This document shows, piece by piece, positions 1-8,308 of a stretch of 64,000 bases of DNA. The stretch comes from Cauispirillum nitrogeniifigens (GTDB lineage Bacteria; Pseudomonadota; Alphaproteobacteria; Rhodospirillales; Rhodospirillaceae). Each line of letters starts with the position of its first letter. The first letter of the stretch is position 1. A program made the position numbers and the translations under genes. The stretch lies in the NCBI RefSeq assembly GCF_049800675.1, contig NZ_JBLOOT010000006.1:1-64000 (forward strand), read 5' to 3'. Below the pieces are notes generated by a model. The model made no database searches, had not been told where the DNA came from, and saw only the letters and a program-made list of their open reading frames with translations.

Positions 1-55
1 GGCAATGGGGCCGGGATCGAAGCCCGTTCCGGGCTCCGAACCCGGCCCCATTGCC
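1..55. repeat. Perfect inverted repeat / strong hairpin
   Basis: Arms at 1-15 (GGCAATGGGGCCGGG) and 41-55 are perfect reverse complements. An inner 5-bp stem lies at 21-25 and 31-35. No T-run follows, so a rho-independent terminator is not evident. The structure is not a tRNA cloverleaf. It may be a palindromic intergenic element or the end of a feature outside the window. Confidence 0.6.
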
Positions 56-119
56 CAAACCGCGCCAGACGGCGTAACCTCGGTCGCGGCTCTACTTTCG
101 GCCGGATGAAAGTTCCAGA

Positions 120-302
120 GCAGGTCACCGCGCCGACGCCGGGGGCATCTTCCCCAACGACCGCGCCGTCATCCGCCTGGCCGGCGCCATCCTGATGGAG
201 CCGTCCGACGAATGGGCCGTCCAGCGCCGCTACATGGCCCTGGAACATCTCGCCGCCGTCAGCGATGATCAGACAAGGCTGCCGGCCATCGCCGCAGCCT
301 GA
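120..302 (+). pseudogene. IS256-family transposase, C-terminal remnant
   Basis: The frame ending in TGA at 300-302 encodes the C-terminal signature of IS256/Mutator transposases. From 144 it reads GIFPNDRAVIRLAGA, then a DEWAVQRRYM segment. Only about 55-60 codons are recognisable and no start or DDE catalytic core lies in the window, so this is a fragment. It is followed at 341-368 by what looks like the terminal inverted repeat of the same element. The family call rests on recalled sequence signatures. Confidence 0.72.
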
Positions 303-340
303 CCGGCGGCCTCAGCCCGCCGAAGACGACGGTGATGCCG

Positions 341-368
341 ACGCTCTTACACCACTCCCAGGGACATG
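341..368 (+). repeat. Probable IS256-family terminal inverted repeat
   Basis: This 28-nt segment contains ACGCTCTTACACCAC (341-355) and ends GGGACATG (361-368). It lies about 40 nt beyond the transposase remnant stop codon, where the right end of an IS256 element is expected. A reverse-complement copy matching at 24 of 28 positions sits at 14075-14102. The element end abuts IS630-like sequence from about 369. Confidence 0.55.
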
Positions 369-461
369 ACCGATCACTGCTGCCACGCCTGGAACAAGCT
401 CGTCGATCAGCCATGGACCATCATGTCCATCGGACTGCGGCAATGGGTGCATGGGTTCTGA
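369..461 (+). pseudogene. IS630-family transposase, C-terminal remnant
   Basis: The frame ending in TGA at 459-461 reads DHCCHAWNKLVDQPWTIMSI, then GLRQWVHGF. This closely resembles the C-terminus of IS630-family transposases. The upstream part is missing because the IS256 end at 341-368 directly abuts it, so the IS256 element appears to have landed inside the IS630 gene. The nucleotides after the stop (462-482, ending TTGGTATTA) resemble an IS630 end, but this is less certain. Confidence 0.7.
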
Positions 462-781
462 TTACTGGGACTTGGTATTAACCGTCAGGCAGGGCTCTGT
501 GGATAAGGCCGAGGGGACCTCCGCCGACCTCTGGCGCCGCGCGGGCCTGAACCTGCTGCCTAATAAATGGGCGCCGCGATGCGATGGCGTGGAAGGCTGC
601 CGGCAGTTTCGGCGCGGGTGCGGCGCCTCGCCAGTCGATGCACCGCCCGTCCGTCCGTGCCGGCGCTCTCCGTTGCCACCGCATCAGCCGGAAGTCGAAC
701 CAGACGTAAGGCGATATTGAATCGTTCGTCTGCCACCGGAATAATTGTGGCCTTGCGGGGCTGCGGACAAAAGAGGATCTG
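462..781. other. Non-coding stretch before the histidine kinase
   Basis: No supportable gene lies in these 320 bases. The short open frames crossing it have no recognisable product and no convincing ribosome-binding site. It probably holds the right end of the IS630 remnant at its left. The leader of the kinase gene lies at its right, with AGAGGA at 772-777. Confidence 0.5.
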
Positions 782-2281
782 GTGGTACGCCTGGACGTGG
801 GGACACTGGCCTTTGCCTCGGCCATGCTGGCGCTGGCGGTGGCGGCGACAATCCTGTTTGTCGCCGGCCGGCGCGGCCGGGGCTGGCCGCGACTGTTGTT
901 TTCCGTGTCCGCGGCAGCCTACGGCACCGGCGTACTGCCGATCATCTTGTGGCCAGGCGTGCCGTTGGCGGTGCTCGGCGGCAACCTCCTGGTGATGGCC
1001 TCGGCGTGCGCCGCCCATGCGGGGGTATGCCAGCAGGTCGCGCGCCGACCGGCCTGGAGCCTCTACGGGCTGTCCCTGGCCATCGTCGGGGGCGGGTATG
1101 CCCTGTCCCTCTACGGCGTGGCCAATGCTGGCGTGGCCGGGCGGATCATGCTGATTTCGGCCGTGCGCATCCCGTTCTTCCTCCATGCGGCCCTGCTGCT
1201 GCGGGGCCGCGCGGGAGAGGCGCGCAGTGCCCTGGTGCTCCAGGTCGCCCTGGCCTTCGTTGCCACCCTGCTGGCGCTGCGCATTCTGGACGTGGCGGTG
1301 GCCGGGCAACCGATTTCGGACTTCGTCGGCGCGCTGGGGGTGCAGGCGATCTACTTCACCGGGGTTTCGGCTTTCCTCATCCTGCTTGGGGTTTCCTTCG
1401 TTCTGTCGGCCGCCGAGGCCGAGGAGGCCTACCTGAAGGAGCGCATCGAGGCCCAGACGGAGGCTTTGCGGCAGGCGAAGGAAGTGGCGGAGAACGCCCT
1501 GGCCGCCAAATCGCGGTTCCTCGCCGCCACCGGCCACGACCTCCGCCAGGCGGTGCAGGCCATGACCATGCTGCTGGCGGCGGTGACGCACGAACTGTCG
1601 GACCGGCCCGAGCAGCGGGCCGAACTGGCGGACCTGACGGACGACATGGCCCGCGTGGTGGCGACCATGAGCGAACAACTCAACGCGCTGCTGGAGATTG
1701 CCCGGCTTGACAACGGCGCGGTGATCGCGCGCCCGGCACCCGTCCCCATGGCCGAGGTGTTTGCGCGCCTGGAAGGGCAGTACGCGCGACTGGCGGAAGC
1801 CAACGACACCGACCTGCGCTTCGTCGTCACATCAGCCGTCGTAATGTCCGATCCGGTTCTGCTTCTGCGACTGGTCGGCAATCTCGTCGACAATGCCATC
1901 AAGTTCGGGCGGGGCGGCCGGGTGGTGGTCGGCTGCCGGTGCCGGGATGCCACGGTGGACGTGCAGGTGTGGGATGAAGGCATCGGCATCGCCCCCGCCC
2001 ACCTGGAGGACATCTTCGAGGACTACCGCCAGATCGACGGCCCGCGGCGGGGCGATCGCCCCACCGGCCTCGGCCTGGGCCTGGCCATTGTGCGGCGGAC
2101 GGCGGACCTGCTGGATCACCAACTGCATGTCCGCTCGGTGCCCGGCCGGGGATCGGTGTTTTCCGTGGCCGTGCCTAGAGTGTCGTGCGGAAAAGTGAAG
2201 CCGGTTTTCCGCGGAAACGACGCGTCATGTCAAAGAGCTGGATCGACGGAGCTGAACGCGAGGTCGGCCCCGCCGATCTAG
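782..2281 (+). CDS. Membrane-bound sensor histidine kinase
   Basis: The 499-aa protein starts at GTG with AGAGGA four bases upstream. The N-terminal 215 residues contain about six to seven hydrophobic segments and no large periplasmic domain, suggesting a membrane sensor. A short coiled-coil linker (about 216-245) follows. The HisKA motif GHDLRQ places the phospho-acceptor at His252. The HATPase domain shows the N box NLVDNAIKFG, a DEGIGI G1 box and a GLGLGLAIV G2 box. The kinase homology ends near SVAVPR; the last 33 codons are translated from the palindromic repeat at 2184-2280, so the natural C-terminus was replaced. It lies upstream of an XRE-receiver regulator (2370-3119), its probable partner. 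Its signal is unknown. Confidence 0.85.
   Translation: MVRLDVGTLAFASAMLALAVAATILFVAGRRGRGWPRLLFSVSAAAYGTGVLPIILWPGVPLAVLGGNLLVMASACAAHAGVCQQVARRPAWSLYGLSLAIVGGGYALSLYGVANAGVAGRIMLISAVRIPFFLHAALLLRGRAGEARSALVLQVALAFVATLLALRILDVAVAGQPISDFVGALGVQAIYFTGVSAFLILLGVSFVLSAAEAEEAYLKERIEAQTEALRQAKEVAENALAAKSRFLAATGHDLRQAVQAMTMLLAAVTHELSDRPEQRAELADLTDDMARVVATMSEQLNALLEIARLDNGAVIARPAPVPMAEVFARLEGQYARLAEANDTDLRFVVTSAVVMSDPVLLLRLVGNLVDNAIKFGRGGRVVVGCRCRDATVDVQVWDEGIGIAPAHLEDIFEDYRQIDGPRRGDRPTGLGLGLAIVRRTADLLDHQLHVRSVPGRGSVFSVAVPRVSCGKVKPVFRGNDASCQRAGSTELNARSAPPI
2184..2280 (+). repeat. RIME-like palindromic element, copy 1 (diverged)
   Basis: The core palindrome has GCGGAAAA at 2187-2194 paired with TTTTCCGC at 2205-2212. 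A second, imperfect hairpin follows to about 2280 (GGATCGACGG paired with CCGCCGATCT). The layout of core plus second hairpin is the same as at 49028-49128. The copy overlaps the 3' end of the histidine kinase and supplies its terminal codons and stop. Confidence 0.7.
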
Positions 2282-2369
2282 ACGCAGTTAGACGTTCCGA
2301 ATCTTACAATTCCCGGCATTCTGTAACCGTTCTTCGGGATGAAGAAGGAAATGGCGCTGGGGGGCAGCC

Positions 2370-3119
2370 ATGGCCGATGATCAAGGTAAGGCGGCAGCGA
2401 CGGACGGCGGCGGCACCGTCGCCGACAGAATTCTGCGCTTCCGCAGGGACGCCGGCCTGACGCAGCAGGCGCTGGCCGCTTTCCTGGGTGTCAGCCAGCG
2501 GACGGTGTCGCGGTGGGAACGCGGGGTCGATCGGCCCAGCGCGAGTGTTCTGGACCGCATGAGCACCCTGTTCGGGGAGGCCGGGCAGCTTCCTTCCGTC
2601 TACGAAGCCGTCCGCAACGCCGCCGTTCCCCTGGCCCTGATCGACGACAGGGGGCGGGTGCTGGTGGCGTCGCGCCCTTATCAGGCCGCGCGGGGCGAGG
2701 AGGCGTCGTCATCCAGCACCGGGCTGCCCCTGGCGCTGGTCATCGAGGACGACGAGGCCGTCCTGAAGGCGACCCGCGCCGTTCTGAAGCGCTGGCAGTT
2801 CCTGTCCGTCGGCGTGACCGACGGACGGTCGGCCATCGACCTGGTGGCCGCCCGAGAGGTGGTGCCCGACGCCGCCATCATCGATTTCCTGCTGCCCGGT
2901 GACATGGACGGCGTGGAGACCGCCAAGGCCTTGCGGCGCATTCTGCCGACGCTGCCCGTCATCATCGTTACCGGAGAAGGAAACTCCCACAGTCTCCGCA
3001 AGATCGCCGACGCGGGGCTGGCGGTGGTGGCAAAGCCCGTCGATCCACAGCACGTTCACGTTGCGCTAATGGCCCTGTTGCAGCAGCCAGGCCCAGGAGA
3101 AGAAGAAGGGGGGAGATGA
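2370..3119 (+). CDS. XRE-type DNA-binding / receiver-domain regulator
   Basis: This 249-aa protein joins two domains. Residues about 18-72 form a Cro/C1-type helix-turn-helix (RFRRDAGLTQQALAAFLGVS, then QRTVSRWERG). Residues about 122-240 form a CheY-like receiver with an acidic pocket (EDDE), the likely phospho-acceptor Asp in AAIIDFLLPGD, a conserved Thr (VTGEG) and Lys (VAKPVD). XRE DNA-binding domains fused to receivers are uncommon, since most response regulators carry the receiver first and an OmpR- or LuxR-type effector. It lies 88 bp after the histidine kinase, which probably phosphorylates it, and 141 bp before the DUF4347 surface-protein gene, a plausible target. Confidence 0.85.
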   Translation: MADDQGKAAATDGGGTVADRILRFRRDAGLTQQALAAFLGVSQRTVSRWERGVDRPSASVLDRMSTLFGEAGQLPSVYEAVRNAAVPLALIDDRGRVLVASRPYQAARGEEASSSSTGLPLALVIEDDEAVLKATRAVLKRWQFLSVGVTDGRSAIDLVAAREVVPDAAIIDFLLPGDMDGVETAKALRRILPTLPVIIVTGEGNSHSLRKIADAGLAVVAKPVDPQHVHVALMALLQQPGPGEEEGGR

Positions 3120-3260
3120 TGCGAATCGGGGCAGACGTATTTAGGCGTTGAGGGCCGAGGGCGCGGGTAACAGGATTGCCCGCCAACGCAGAATATTTGC
3201 GGCTACTTCCAGGTAATTGTCGACGGCGGACGTCTCAGTCTGTGCCGAAAGGGGTGACTC

Positions 3261-6200
3261 ATGGCCGTGACCAACTCGATTTCCAGACCCGCGTGCCCGC
3301 CGATCATGGCGCTGGAGCCGCGTATGATGTTCGATGGCGCCGCCCTGGTCGACGCGGTCGATGCCATGCCTGCGGACTCCGATGCCGCCGCGACCACGGA
3401 CGCCGGCGACGCCAACCGCGACGTCACCCGCGACGCCCGTGACAGCACCGCCCCGGTGCCGGCGGCGGCGCTGGTGCGACCGCCGCAGCCGGCGCTCAAC
3501 GACGGTCGCCGCGAGGTCGTGTTCATCGACGCTTCGCTTCCTGACCGAGATGCCCTGCTCAAGGGGGTGACGCCGGGCATGGAGGTGCGGCTGATCGGCG
3601 GCGGCAACCAGGGGCTGGAGCAGATCGCCGCGTGGGCCAAGGGCCGAACCGGCTATGATGCCATTCACATCATCTCCAGCGGTGCCTCCGGGGCGCTGAA
3701 GCTGGGCACCGATGTCGTCAACGGCGACAGCCTCGACAGCGCCCGGACCCAGGACCGCCTGACCCGCATCGGCGGGGTGCTCAAGGGCGACGGCGACCTG
3801 CTGCTGTACGGGTGCGACGTCGCCCTCGGGACCGCCGGCAAGGACTTCATCCAGCGCATCGCCGACATTACAGGGGCGGACGTGGCGGCCTCCACTGACA
3901 CCACTGGCGCCGCCACCTTCGGCGGCAACTGGGTGCTGGAGGCCAATGTCGGCAGCATCGAAACTTCGTCCATTGCCGCCGCGCAGTGGAACGGGTTTCT
4001 CGACGCCGTCACGCTGATCCGCAACGGCACCTCGACCAGCTACGTCACCATCCAGGATGCCGTGGACGACGCCCAGAACGGCGATACCGTCAGCGTCTCG
4101 GCCGGCACCTTCGTCGAGCAGGTGACCATCACCCGCAACATCACCCTGGTCGGCGCCGGCCGCGACAGCACCATCATCCGCGCGCCGCTGACCACCGACT
4201 TGAGCCAGAGTGGCGGCGACTGGCGCAACCTGAAGAACCAGGACGTCTACGCCGTGGTCGGCGTCAAGACCGACAGCGCGGGCACCGTCACCCTGCGCGA
4301 CCTGACAGTGGACGGATTCAACCAGGGCAACCTGATGGACCCGCTGGACACTCGCCGGGCCGACCCGAACAATTGGACGTTCCAGGGTATCGGCGTCTAC
4401 GACTCGACAGTGACCATCGACAACGTGGTGGTCACCCGCGTACGCACCCTGGCATCGGACTACATCGACAGCGGCACCGGCCTGCCGCACGCGGTGCCGC
4501 CCGGCTATACGCCCGAGGAGCAGCCCGCCGGCTACAACCACAACGAGGCGATCTTCGCCGAAAGCGCCGCCGGCGCCGGGCCGAACACCCTGATCGTGAC
4601 CAACTCCTATATCGACCGCTTCCAGAAGACGGCCATCCTGGCGTGGGGGCCGACGCTGACGGTGGACATCAACAACAACGTCATCCAGGGCTATGGCGGC
4701 ACCCTGTGGAGCACCGGCAACGCCATCCAGATCGCCTCGTCGGATCGGTCGGGCTGGGGCGGCACCAACGGCGACCGGCGCGGCACCACCGGATCGGTGA
4801 CCAACAACCAGATCCTCGATCTGGGCGTGGTCATCCCCGAGCCGGGGCAGCCCGGATCCTACCTCAATCTTGGCATGTTCGGCCCCTCGGGCGTGCTGTT
4901 GTGGCAGGCCGGGGCGGATTTCGTCATCAGCGGCAATACCATCACCGGCGTCTTCACGCCGTCCTGGCACGCCAGTTCCACGTCCTCTGACGGCGGCTTC
5001 GGCAACCAGGGCATCGACATCGTCCTCAGCGACAATGTCGTGGTGAGCGGCAACACCATTCGCGGCTTCGACGTGGCCATCATCGAGGAATGGGCCAATG
5101 CCGGGTCATCCATCGCGGTGTCGGGCAACGTCCTGTCGGACAACACCATCGACCTGTGGACGGCTGGCGGCGACGACACCATCGCCCTGACCGCCTCCGC
5201 CGAGCGCATCACCTTCCTGGACAGCGACAACGGCGTCGACCTGCTCGACGGCTTCGGCGTCGGCGACCGCATCTACGTGATGTCCTTCCAGACGGGCGTG
5301 GTCAACGGTCTCCTCGGCGGCGTGCCGGTGATCGACTTCACCGGTGGCACCGTCACGGCGGGGGATGGTTCATCGGTCGCCGCGGGGTCGGTGCAGGTCG
5401 CCGTCAGCAACGGCGTCACCACCCTGTACGTCGACACCGACGGCGTGCAGGACGCCGCCGAATTGGAGATCCGCCTGAACGGCGTGTACTCCACCGCCAA
5501 CTTCGCCCTGTCGGGCGGCGACATCTCCTATGTCAACACGGCGCCGACGCTGACGGCCGGCGCCACCCAGTCCCTGGGAACCACCACCGAGGACGCGGCG
5601 TCGGGGGGAACCGTGGTTTCGACCATTGCCGCCGCCGCCGGGCACGGTGACTTCGGTGCGGGCATCCAGCGGTCCATCGCCATCACCGGCGTCACCGGCC
5701 GGGGCACCTGGCAGTATTCGGCCGATGGCGTGACCTGGGTGAACTTCGGTGCCGTGTCGTCGTCGGCCGCCTTGCTGCTGCGGGCCACCGACCACATCCG
5801 CTACGTTCCCGACGGCATCTCCGGCGAAACGCCGAGCCTGAGCTTCCGGGCCTGGGACGAAACGGCCGGCGTCGCTCACACCAAGGTCGCCATCGGCGCT
5901 ACCGGCGGGTCCACCGCCTATTCCACCCAGACCGCCAGCGCCACCCTGAGCGTCACCAACGTGAATGATGCCCCGACGGCCGGCGTGATCGGCGGGCGGG
6001 CCTTCAGCGGCTCCGGGGCGTGGACGTTCCAGGTGCCGGCGAACGCCTTCACGGATGTAGACGGCGATGCCCTGACCTTTGCCGCCACCCTGGCCAACGG
6101 TGCGCCGCTGCCGGCGTGGCTGGTGTTCAACGCCGCGACGCGCACCTTTTCGGGCAATCCGCCCAACGGCGTCGGTGCGCTGGACCTGCGGGTGACGGCC

Positions 6201-8249
6201 AGCGACGGCAACGGCGGCACCGGCAGCGCCACTTTCCGGCTGTCCATCGCCAACGCCAACGATGCGCCTGTCGCCCGGCCGCTGCCCGCCCAGTCCTTCA
6301 GCGGGGGCGGAGCGTGGTCCTATCAGGTGCCGGCGAACACCTTCAGCGATGCCGATGGCGATGTCCTGACCTACACCGCCACCCTCGCCAATGGCCGTCC
6401 GCTGCCGGGCTGGCTGAGCTTCGATGCCGCCACCGGCACGTTCTCGGGCAATCCGCCGAACGGCGTCGGCGCGTTGGACCTGCGGGTGACGGCCAGCGAC
6501 GGCAATGGCGGCACTGGCAGCGCCACCTTCCGGCTGTCCATCGCCAACGCCAACGATGCGCCCGTCGCCCGGCCGCTGCCTGCCCAGTCCTTCAGCGGGG
6601 GCGGAGCGTGGTCCTATCAGGTGCCGGCGAACACCTTCAGCGATGCCGATGGCGATGTCCTGACCTACACCGCCACCCTCGCCAATGGCCGTCCGCTGCC
6701 GGGCTGGCTGAGCTTCGATGCCGCCACCGGCACGTTCTCGGGCAATCCGCCGAACGGCGTCGGCCCCCTGGACCTGCGGGTGACGGCCAGCGATGGCAAC
6801 GGCGGCAGCTCCGCCACGACCTTCACCCTGGCGGTGGCGCGGCCCAACGACGCTCCCACGGTTGCCGCGCCGGTGCCTGACCAGAGCTTTGGCGGGTCCG
6901 GGGGCTGGACCTTCCAGGTTCCATCCGGGACTTTCGCCGACGGCGATCTCCTGGGCCTGACCGCCAGCATGGCCAACGGCGAGCCCTTGCCGGCGTGGCT
7001 GCGCTTCGATGCCGCCAGCGGCACCTTTTCGGGCAACCCGCCGGCCGGGGTCGGCAGCCTCGATCTGCGGGTGACGGCGGGCGACGGGCAGGGCGGCATG
7101 ATCGCCACCGCCTTCCGCGCCACCTTCGCCGATACCAATGACGCGCCGACACGCGGCGCCGCGCCACTGCCTCAGGTGCAATGGGGCGGGACGTTCAACA
7201 GCACCACCATTCCCGCCACCGCGTTCGCCGATGTCGACGCCGGGGATAGCTCCACGCTGTCCGCCTCGGGGATGCCGTCGTGGATGTCCTTCGATCCCGC
7301 CACCGGCACCCTCAGCGGTCAACCGCCCATCGGCGCACACGGCGTGGCGCGGGTGACGATCACCGCCACCGACACCGCCGGGGCCAGCGTCAGCCGTACC
7401 GTCACCATCGTCTACCGCGGGGCCGAGCACCCGGCGCCGGAGGCTCCGCAGCCACCGGCTCCGCCCGCCCCGGCGGCGCCGCCGGTCTCGCCCGGCGGGG
7501 GGGCAGGCGACCCGGCGCCGGTCCTGATGCCGGCCCTGGAGCAAACGCGCGGCAGCGATGCTCCGCCGCCGGTCCAGGCGGGGAGCGACGGCGCCGGCAC
7601 GCTGCCGGCACCGCCGCCGGATCTGCCCCGGTCCGGCGATGCCTCCGGCAGCGCCGGCTTCGTCCCGGCGCGCGGCACTGCCGGGGGTCCGGTGACGTCC
7701 ATCGTCGAGGTGGCCCCGCCGGGCGGCGATGACGGCCTGATGCTTGCCCGGCCGATGGAGGGGACCGCGCTGGCCGCCGGCCGTAGCTCCACCTTCCAGT
7801 TGACGCCGGGCACCTTCACCCACTCCTCGGCCGACGCGGTGGTGACCATCGTGGCCCGCCAGGCCGACGGTGGCAGCCTGCCGGAGTGGATCGCCTTCGA
7901 TGCGGCCACGGGCACCTTCACCGTCACCCCGCCCGAGGGGCTGGACGGCACGGTGACGGTGCGGGTCATCGCCCGCGACGAGGCTGGCAACGAGGCGGTG
8001 ACGGAGTTCACGATCACCATAGGCGAGGGGGGCGAACAGGCCCCCGGCGACCAGGTACCAGCCAACCAGCAGGACGGCCGCGCCGCCCAGCCCGCCGGTC
8101 GTCCCGGCCTGAGCAGCCAGCTTGCCGCCGCCGGCCAGCACGGCGTGATGGCCGAGGCCCTGGCCTTCCTCAACGACCTGCTGGCCCTGGACACGCCTGG
8201 GGCGGATCAGGGCCACGACACCCACCAGCCAAGCGACAAGGCCGCCTGA
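3261..8249 (+). CDS. Giant LEPR/DUF4347 surface protein with beta-helix and Ig-like repeats
   Basis: The 1662-aa protein starts at ATG 3261, preceded by AAAGGGG. It has no classical signal peptide. Instead an N-terminal LEPRMMFDGAAL motif (residues about 18-29) is present, as in many DUF4347 proteins. A DUF4347 domain follows (about 90-245; VVFIDASLPD, LLLYGCDV). Next come a right-handed beta-helix region (about 255-640; ITLVGAGRDSTII), an Ig-like/VCBS region, and several dystroglycan/He_PIG-type repeats of 98 aa (about 900-1290) with the motif DxDGDxLTYTATLANG...LPxWLSFDAATGTFSGNPP. A Pro/Ala-rich linker (about 1390-1500) leads to one more such domain and a non-repetitive tail. No RTX nonapeptides are seen, so it is not an obvious type I substrate. 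The four genes downstream encode a TolC-like protein, two HlyD-type adaptors and an M50-HlyD fusion, presumably its export machinery. The function is probably adhesion or matrix, which is inference. Confidence 0.88.
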   Translation: MAVTNSISRPACPPIMALEPRMMFDGAALVDAVDAMPADSDAAATTDAGDANRDVTRDARDSTAPVPAAALVRPPQPALNDGRREVVFIDASLPDRDALLKGVTPGMEVRLIGGGNQGLEQIAAWAKGRTGYDAIHIISSGASGALKLGTDVVNGDSLDSARTQDRLTRIGGVLKGDGDLLLYGCDVALGTAGKDFIQRIADITGADVAASTDTTGAATFGGNWVLEANVGSIETSSIAAAQWNGFLDAVTLIRNGTSTSYVTIQDAVDDAQNGDTVSVSAGTFVEQVTITRNITLVGAGRDSTIIRAPLTTDLSQSGGDWRNLKNQDVYAVVGVKTDSAGTVTLRDLTVDGFNQGNLMDPLDTRRADPNNWTFQGIGVYDSTVTIDNVVVTRVRTLASDYIDSGTGLPHAVPPGYTPEEQPAGYNHNEAIFAESAAGAGPNTLIVTNSYIDRFQKTAILAWGPTLTVDINNNVIQGYGGTLWSTGNAIQIASSDRSGWGGTNGDRRGTTGSVTNNQILDLGVVIPEPGQPGSYLNLGMFGPSGVLLWQAGADFVISGNTITGVFTPSWHASSTSSDGGFGNQGIDIVLSDNVVVSGNTIRGFDVAIIEEWANAGSSIAVSGNVLSDNTIDLWTAGGDDTIALTASAERITFLDSDNGVDLLDGFGVGDRIYVMSFQTGVVNGLLGGVPVIDFTGGTVTAGDGSSVAAGSVQVAVSNGVTTLYVDTDGVQDAAELEIRLNGVYSTANFALSGGDISYVNTAPTLTAGATQSLGTTTEDAASGGTVVSTIAAAAGHGDFGAGIQRSIAITGVTGRGTWQYSADGVTWVNFGAVSSSAALLLRATDHIRYVPDGISGETPSLSFRAWDETAGVAHTKVAIGATGGSTAYSTQTASATLSVTNVNDAPTAGVIGGRAFSGSGAWTFQVPANAFTDVDGDALTFAATLANGAPLPAWLVFNAATRTFSGNPPNGVGALDLRVTASDGNGGTGSATFRLSIANANDAPVARPLPAQSFSGGGAWSYQVPANTFSDADGDVLTYTATLANGRPLPGWLSFDAATGTFSGNPPNGVGALDLRVTASDGNGGTGSATFRLSIANANDAPVARPLPAQSFSGGGAWSYQVPANTFSDADGDVLTYTATLANGRPLPGWLSFDAATGTFSGNPPNGVGPLDLRVTASDGNGGSSATTFTLAVARPNDAPTVAAPVPDQSFGGSGGWTFQVPSGTFADGDLLGLTASMANGEPLPAWLRFDAASGTFSGNPPAGVGSLDLRVTAGDGQGGMIATAFRATFADTNDAPTRGAAPLPQVQWGGTFNSTTIPATAFADVDAGDSSTLSASGMPSWMSFDPATGTLSGQPPIGAHGVARVTITATDTAGASVSRTVTIVYRGAEHPAPEAPQPPAPPAPAAPPVSPGGGAGDPAPVLMPALEQTRGSDAPPPVQAGSDGAGTLPAPPPDLPRSGDASGSAGFVPARGTAGGPVTSIVEVAPPGGDDGLMLARPMEGTALAAGRSSTFQLTPGTFTHSSADAVVTIVARQADGGSLPEWIAFDAATGTFTVTPPEGLDGTVTVRVIARDEAGNEAVTEFTITIGEGGEQAPGDQVPANQQDGRAAQPAGRPGLSSQLAAAGQHGVMAEALAFLNDLLALDTPGADQGHDTHQPSDKAA
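5967..7137 (+). repeat. 294-bp tandem repeats coding Ig-like domains
   Basis: Four head-to-tail units of about 294 bp encode 98-aa dystroglycan/He_PIG-like modules. The units beginning near 6261 and 6555 are almost identical at the nucleotide level, which points to recent duplication. The first and fourth are more diverged. The repeats are in frame and contain no stops. Confidence 0.85.
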
Positions 8250-8308
8250 TGCCGGGCGCCGTTCACGACCAGTCAGCACTGCTGTCATCCTCGGGGGGAT
8301 ACCGAACC

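Noticed and set aside
1..55. A tRNA or small structured RNA at the window start
   Set aside because: It is a single long hairpin rather than a cloverleaf, and no anticodon or T-loop sequence is seen.
451..995. Short rightward frames before the histidine kinase
   Set aside because: No ribosome-binding sites, no homology signs, and overlap with the kinase in another frame.
3261..8249. The DUF4347 protein as an RTX substrate of the type I system at 19462-23042
   Set aside because: It has no GGxGxD nonapeptides and its own export genes follow it directly, so this link is not supported.
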